DNA of 64,000 nt, taken from VRUE01 sp963704545 (GTDB taxonomy: Bacteria > Actinomycetota > Thermoleophilia > Solirubrobacterales > 70-9). Made by a program: the position numbers and the translations under genes. The stretch is taken from NCBI GenBank assembly GCA_963704545.1, contig OY969915.1, forward strand, positions 930,001 to 994,000, in the 5' to 3' direction. The notes under the pieces were generated by a model. That model worked only from the letters and a program-made list of their open reading frames with translations, did not search any database and was not told where the DNA came from. The stretch's first letter is position 1. Every line of letters starts with the position of its first letter. This document shows positions 60,758 to 64,000 of this stretch, one piece after another.

Positions 60758-61360
60758 ATGAGACTCATAAAGATGTTCACCCTCACCGCGCTCGCGGCGG
60801 TGGCGGCAATAGCATTCGTCGGCGCGACATCGGCGTCGGCAACTGGCTCCACGCAGCTCTGTAAAGTCGGTACGAGCTTATTATGCCCGGCAGGCGAAGC
60901 CAGAACCGCTGTTCACTATGTCCTCGCAACCGGCACAGTGGCAAAACTGTTAGCACTACTCAACGTCTTATGCTTAGGCATATTAGTTCAATACACTGCC
61001 TTAGACTTAGCAAGCCCTCAATCGCTGCACGCATTATCGATGCCGTACACAGGTTGCGGCACCAACTCCGCGCACGACAACTGCACGATAACGGTTCAGG
61101 AACTGCCCTTAAGCCACCTCTTAAAGACAGGGCCTGACGAAGGCGTCCTGACAGCCTTAAACGGCCGCACGCGGCTCGTGTGCAGCGGTGGTATCGATTG
61201 TGTCTTCGATACGGAAGGCCTGGAAGCCACAGTCGGTTCCCAGCACATCACCGGGGAAGAAACCCACTTCGCGGAATTAGGCGACAAATTCTTCTGCCCG
61301 AACGAAGGAGCGTTAGACTACTTACTGGTGTCGTTAGAACCCACGTACGTCGCCTCGTAG
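60758..61360 (+). CDS. Cys8 array protein 6
   Basis: A 200-residue protein, ATG start. Signal peptide MRLIKMFTLTALAAVAAIAF. Eight cysteines (TQLCKVGTSLLC, VLCLGI, TGCGTNSAHDNC, LVCSGGIDCVFD, FFCPNEG). Local differences: LVQYTALDLASPQSLHAL in the helix region and EATVGSQHITGEETHFAELGD near the end. TTA-rich. Flanked by long (L-type) spacers on both sides. Confidence 0.75.
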   Translation: MRLIKMFTLTALAAVAAIAFVGATSASATGSTQLCKVGTSLLCPAGEARTAVHYVLATGTVAKLLALLNVLCLGILVQYTALDLASPQSLHALSMPYTGCGTNSAHDNCTITVQELPLSHLLKTGPDEGVLTALNGRTRLVCSGGIDCVFDTEGLEATVGSQHITGEETHFAELGDKFFCPNEGALDYLLVSLEPTYVAS

Positions 61361-61384
61361 GATCCTCTACCCAGCAAATCTACC

Positions 61385-61420
61385 CACGCACCGATCCGCG
61401 CACACGCGGATCGGTGCGTG
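61385..61420 (+). terminator. Array terminator hairpin, copy 4
   Basis: CACGCACCGATCCGCG with its complement, 16 bp, loop CACA. Confidence 0.75.
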
Positions 61421-61575
61421 CGCGGGCTGGTCATCCCGTCGGGTGCAGGGGAATCGGACACCTTCCGAGCCAGGGCCATGGGTAGGCGGCAACAAAGCTC
61501 GACACCGCACCACCGGAGGCTCAAGATCGCCTGCGAGAAGCCCGCCGTCCGGCGGGCTCGAGCAAAAGCGATCCC

Positions 61576-61597
61576 GGCGAAGGCTCGCCGGAAGGGA
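61576..61597 (+). promoter_or_regulatory. SD-adjacent hairpin, array gene 7
   Basis: GGCGA-AGGC-TCGCC (61576-61589), then GGAAGGGAG; loop changed, stem kept. Confidence 0.5.
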
Positions 61598-61605
61598 GAT
61601 AGACC

Positions 61606-62211
61606 ATGAGACTCGTCAAGATGTTCATCCTCACCGCACTCGCGGCGGTGGCGACAATGGCATTCGTCGGCGCAACGTCGGCGTCAGCATTTGGCTCCAC
61701 CCAGCTCTGCAAAGTCAACACGAGCTTATTATGCCCGGCTGGCGAAGCCAGAATCGCTGGTCACCAGGTCCTCAAGACGGGCACGGTGGCGAAACTGTTA
61801 GCACTACTCACTATCTTATGCTTAGGCCTGTTACGTGAATTAACTGCCTTAGGGTTAGCAAACCCCCAATCGCTTCACGCTTTATCGATGTCATTCACAG
61901 GCTGCGGCACTGGCACCGCGCACAACAACTGCACGGTGACGGTTCAGGAGCTGCCCTTAGCCAACCTCTTAAAAACGGGGGTTAACGAAGGTATTGCGAC
62001 AACCACGAACGGCCGCTACCGATGGGTGTGCAGCGGGCTTGGCATCGACTGCACACTCGACAGCGAAGGCCTCGAAGTCGCAATTAGCGAACAGGAAGAG
62101 ATCGCGGAAGAAACCCCTGTCACGGAATTAGGCGGCAAATTCTTCTGTCCGAACGAAGGAAAGTTAGATTGGTCACTGGTGTGGTTAGATCCGACGTACG
62201 TCACCTCATAG
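61606..62211 (+). CDS. Cys8 array protein 7
   Basis: A 201-residue protein, ATG start. Signal peptide MRLVKMFILTALAAVATMAF..SASAFG. Eight cysteines (TQLCKVNTSLLC, ILCLGL, TGCGTGTAHNNC, WVCSGLGIDCTLD, FFCPNEG). The segment after the seventh cysteine is unusual: EGLEVAISEQEEIAEET replaces EFAVGAQHLTAEET, adding acidic charge. It has a two-residue insert between Cys6 and Cys7 like copy 2. TTA-rich. Confidence 0.75.
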   Translation: MRLVKMFILTALAAVATMAFVGATSASAFGSTQLCKVNTSLLCPAGEARIAGHQVLKTGTVAKLLALLTILCLGLLRELTALGLANPQSLHALSMSFTGCGTGTAHNNCTVTVQELPLANLLKTGVNEGIATTTNGRYRWVCSGLGIDCTLDSEGLEVAISEQEEIAEETPVTELGGKFFCPNEGKLDWSLVWLDPTYVTS

Positions 62212-62229
62212 GCCAAGCGGGAAGCTGCA

Positions 62230-62277
62230 CCAGCCCACGCACCGATCCGTGGACACGCGGATCGGTGCGTGGGCTGG
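62230..62277 (+). terminator. Array terminator hairpin, copy 5
   Basis: The longest of the set: 20 bp from CCAGCCCACGCACCGATCCG and its complement, loop TGGACACG. Confidence 0.8.
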
Positions 62278-62295
62278 CCTTCGGCAAGCAACCCC

Positions 62296-62317
62296 GGCGA
62301 ACGCTCGCCGGAAGGGA
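62296..62317 (+). promoter_or_regulatory. SD-adjacent hairpin, array gene 8
   Basis: GGCGA-ACGC-TCGCC (62296-62309), then GGAAGGGAG. Confidence 0.5.
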
Positions 62318-62325
62318 GATAGACC

Positions 62326-62928
62326 ATGAGACTCGTCAAGATGTTCACCCTCACCGCGCTCGCGGCGGTGACGACAATGGCATTCGTCGGCGCGATGTCG
62401 GCGTCGGCCGGCTCCACGCAGTTCTGCAAAGTCCACACGAGCTTAGTCTGTCCGGCAGGCCAAGCCAGAACCGCGCTTCACGAGGTCCTCGCAGCTGGCA
62501 CAGTGGTCACTCTGTTAGGAGTACCCACTATCTTATGCTTAGGCCTGTTAATTGAATCCACTGCCTTAGGGTTAGGGAGCCCCCAGTCGATTCACGATTT
62601 ATCTTACTCGTTCACTGGCTGCGGCACTAGCTCCGCGCACAACAACGCCACGGTGACTGTGCTGGAGCTGCCTTTATCCAACCTCTTAAAGACGGGATTA
62701 GACGAAGGTGTTCTTACAGCCACGAACGGCCGCATGCGTATCCAGGCCTCCGGCTTCGGTGTCGACTGCATATACGACATGGAAGGCCTTGAATTCGCAG
62801 TCGGTGCACAGCACTTCACTGCGGAAGAAACCCCTGTTACCGAATTAGGTGGCAAATTCATCTGCCCGAACGAAGGACAGGTCCACGGGGTACTGGTGGC
62901 ATTAGAACCGACGTACGTCGCCTCGTAG
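62326..62928 (+). CDS. Cys8 array protein 8, lacking two cysteines
   Basis: A 200-residue protein, ATG start. Signal peptide MRLVKMFTLTALAAVTTMAF. Aligned to copy 3, Cys108 is Ala (AHNNATVTV) and Cys141 is Ala (RIQASGFGVDC); the other six cysteines remain. All other copies and domains keep both. This loss of exactly two suggests that 108 and 141 form a disulfide. Conserved blocks and TTA usage are otherwise intact, so the gene is probably functional. Confidence 0.75.
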   Translation: MRLVKMFTLTALAAVTTMAFVGAMSASAGSTQFCKVHTSLVCPAGQARTALHEVLAAGTVVTLLGVPTILCLGLLIESTALGLGSPQSIHDLSYSFTGCGTSSAHNNATVTVLELPLSNLLKTGLDEGVLTATNGRMRIQASGFGVDCIYDMEGLEFAVGAQHFTAEETPVTELGGKFICPNEGQVHGVLVALEPTYVAS

Positions 62929-62952
62929 GATCCTCTACCCAGCAAATCTACC

Positions 62953-62988
62953 CACGCACCGATCCGTGCACACGCGGATTGGTGCGTG
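62953..62988 (+). terminator. Array terminator hairpin, copy 6
   Basis: CACGCACCGATCCG with CGGATTGGTGCGTG, 14 bp including one G-U pair. Confidence 0.7.
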
Positions 62989-63141
62989 TGCGGGCTGGCC
63001 ATCCCGTCAGGTGCAGGGGGAATCCGGGTCCCTCTGGGGCTGGAGCAATCGGCAGGGCAACAAAGCTCGACATCGCACCACCGGAGGCTCAAGATCGCCT
63101 GCGAGAAGCCCGCCGTTCGGCGGGCTCGAGCAAACGATCCC

Positions 63142-63163
63142 GGTGAACGGCTCGCCGGAAGGG
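63142..63163 (+). promoter_or_regulatory. SD-adjacent hairpin, array gene 9
   Basis: GGTGA-ACGGC-TCGCC (63142-63156): the C-to-T change still pairs as U-G, and the loop is one base longer. GGAAGGGAG follows. Confidence 0.5.
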
Positions 63164-63172
63164 AGATAGACC

Positions 63173-63775
63173 ATGAGACTCATCAAGATGTTCACCCTCA
63201 CCGCGCTCGCGGCGGTGGCGACAATGGCATTCGTGGGCGTCACCTCGGCCTCGGCATTTGGCTCCACGCAGCAATGCAAAGTCAATACGAGCTTATTATG
63301 TCCGGCAGGCGAAGCTAGAACCGCTATTCACGAGGTCCTCGCAACGGGCACAGTAGCGAGGCTGTTAGCACTACTCAATATCTTATGCTTAGGCATGTTA
63401 GTTGAATCCACTGCCTTAGGGTTAGCAAACCCCCAATCGATTCACGCTTTATCGATGTCGTTCACGGGCTGCGGCACCGGCTCCGCGCACGACAACTGCA
63501 CGGTGACGGTTCAGGAACTGCCTTTATCTAACCTCTTAAAGACGGGGGTAGACGAAGGAGTACAGACCCACACAAATGGCCGCAAACGCTGGGTGTGCAG
63601 CGGTGGCATCGACTGCGTATTCGACACCGAAGGCTTCGAAACCGCAGTCGGCGCCCAGCACCGCACCGCGGAAGAAACCGAAGCCACGGAATTAGGCGGC
63701 AAATTCTTCTGCCCCAATCAAGGAAAGTTAGACTACTTACTGGTGACGTTAGATCCGACGTACGTCACCTCGTAG
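63173..63775 (+). CDS. Cys8 array protein 9
   Basis: A 200-residue protein, ATG start. Signal peptide MRLIKMFTLTALAAVATMAF..SASAFG. Eight cysteines (TQQCKVNTSLLC, ILCLGM, TGCGTGSAHDNC, WVCSGGIDCVFD, FFCPNQG). I count 15 in-frame TTA codons. VQTHTNGRKRWVC and FETAVGAQHRTAEETEATE are local variants of the family pattern. Last complete member in the window; the array terminator hairpin is not repeated after it. Confidence 0.75.
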   Translation: MRLIKMFTLTALAAVATMAFVGVTSASAFGSTQQCKVNTSLLCPAGEARTAIHEVLATGTVARLLALLNILCLGMLVESTALGLANPQSIHALSMSFTGCGTGSAHDNCTVTVQELPLSNLLKTGVDEGVQTHTNGRKRWVCSGGIDCVFDTEGFETAVGAQHRTAEETEATELGGKFFCPNQGKLDYLLVTLDPTYVTS

Positions 63776-64000
63776 GCCGAGCGGAAAACGGCGACCCTCT
63801 GGTACCCCCGCTGGGGGGCCGCCGTACCGCTTCAGGGGATCCTCAGCATTCAATTGGCGCGATCATTGCGCCCTTAGGCGCGTGCGCGTTTTGGGCATGC
63901 CGTGGTTTGCAGGCACTTGTGATGCATGAAGCTTCTGGGTCTGAGTACGTTGGAGAAATCGCCTTGATTGGCGGCTGACGAACTGTTATTTCATTGCGCA
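63776..64000. other. End of window, no gene seen
   Basis: A weak hairpin (CCCCCGCTGGGGG near 63806) may end the array. No convincing gene, tRNA or further Cys8 copy is visible in the last 225 bases, whose GC content drops towards the end. Confidence 0.4.

Noticed and set aside
58983..62988. Regularly spaced repeats resembling a CRISPR array
   Set aside because: Spacing is 700-850 bases, the repeats are terminator hairpins between genes, and there are no cas genes.
48905..63775. Recent transfer from an AT-rich donor as the reason for TTA codons
   Set aside because: Only leucine shows the shift strongly; most other codons end in G or C, and signal peptides lack TTA.
1..64000. tRNA or rRNA genes
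   Set aside because: No cloverleaf with a T-loop GTTCRA pattern and no rRNA sequence was found by eye; a dedicated tRNA scan was not possible.

Overview
The window is 64 kb of high-GC DNA. GTG and TTG starts are common, Shine-Dalgarno sites are strong, and many GC-rich genes overlap by ATGA or GTGA. Gene content (HemQ, Grx4/BolA, DUF3618 and holin-like envelope proteins, and very large secreted propeller, InlB-like and Fn3-like proteins) suggests an actinobacterium. My best guess is class Thermoleophilia (Solirubrobacterales), inferred from style rather than a marker gene. I saw no rRNA, tRNA, transposase, integrase or CRISPR array.

Layout. (1) 1-8940: a surface glycan locus. The end of a flippase converges on a minus-strand run of an O-antigen ligase/polymerase, two sulfotransferases, three glycosyltransferases and a methyltransferase. 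(2) 9013-11331: three coupled secreted-protein genes, the middle one (a glycoside-hydrolase-like protein) broken by a frameshift at a G8 run. (3) 11631-22155: a palindromically arranged secretome locus. Gene A (propeller plus InlB-like repeats), gene B (propeller plus InlB-like repeats) and gene C (double Cys8 domain) are followed on the opposite strand by broken copies of B and A and a second double Cys8 gene. (4) 22295-31811: metabolic genes (Baeyer-Villiger-type monooxygenase, flavodoxin-like reductase, FEN-type nuclease, ABC exporter, STAS protein, ferritin-like protein, acyl-CoA carboxylase subunit, cupredoxin, multicopper oxidase). (5) 31845-33704: a subtilase whose C-terminus is one more Cys8 domain. 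(6) 33798-48690: cyclase/ATPase regulator, nitrilase, TetR regulator, small envelope proteins, an Fe-S group (BolA, Grx4, IscA type), DegV, ferredoxin reductase, HemQ, a membrane protein, a glycosyltransferase-flippase fusion and a two-winged-helix regulator. (7) 48905-63775: the main Cys8 array, three genes, then two giant secreted proteins, then six more tandem genes.

The most unusual thing here is the Cys8 family: twelve genes encoding a secreted domain of about 170 residues with eight conserved cysteines. It occurs alone after a signal peptide (nine genes), doubled (two genes) and fused to a subtilase (one gene). About half of the leucines in the mature domain are encoded by TTA, normally the rarest codon in such a genome. 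The signal peptide, the attached protease and neighbouring genes avoid TTA. Nearly all of these genes carry a short hairpin abutting the Shine-Dalgarno sequence. In the six-gene array most genes are also separated by copies of one GC-rich terminator hairpin. Together these features suggest an expanding family of exported proteins under a shared translational control.

The secretome loci are recombining. A 1.65 kb propeller cassette is almost identical between 14197-15849 and 51400-53052 but joined to different C-terminal domains. Inverted arms of about 1 kb flank gene C. The inverted copy has been reduced by a microhomology deletion and a frameshift.
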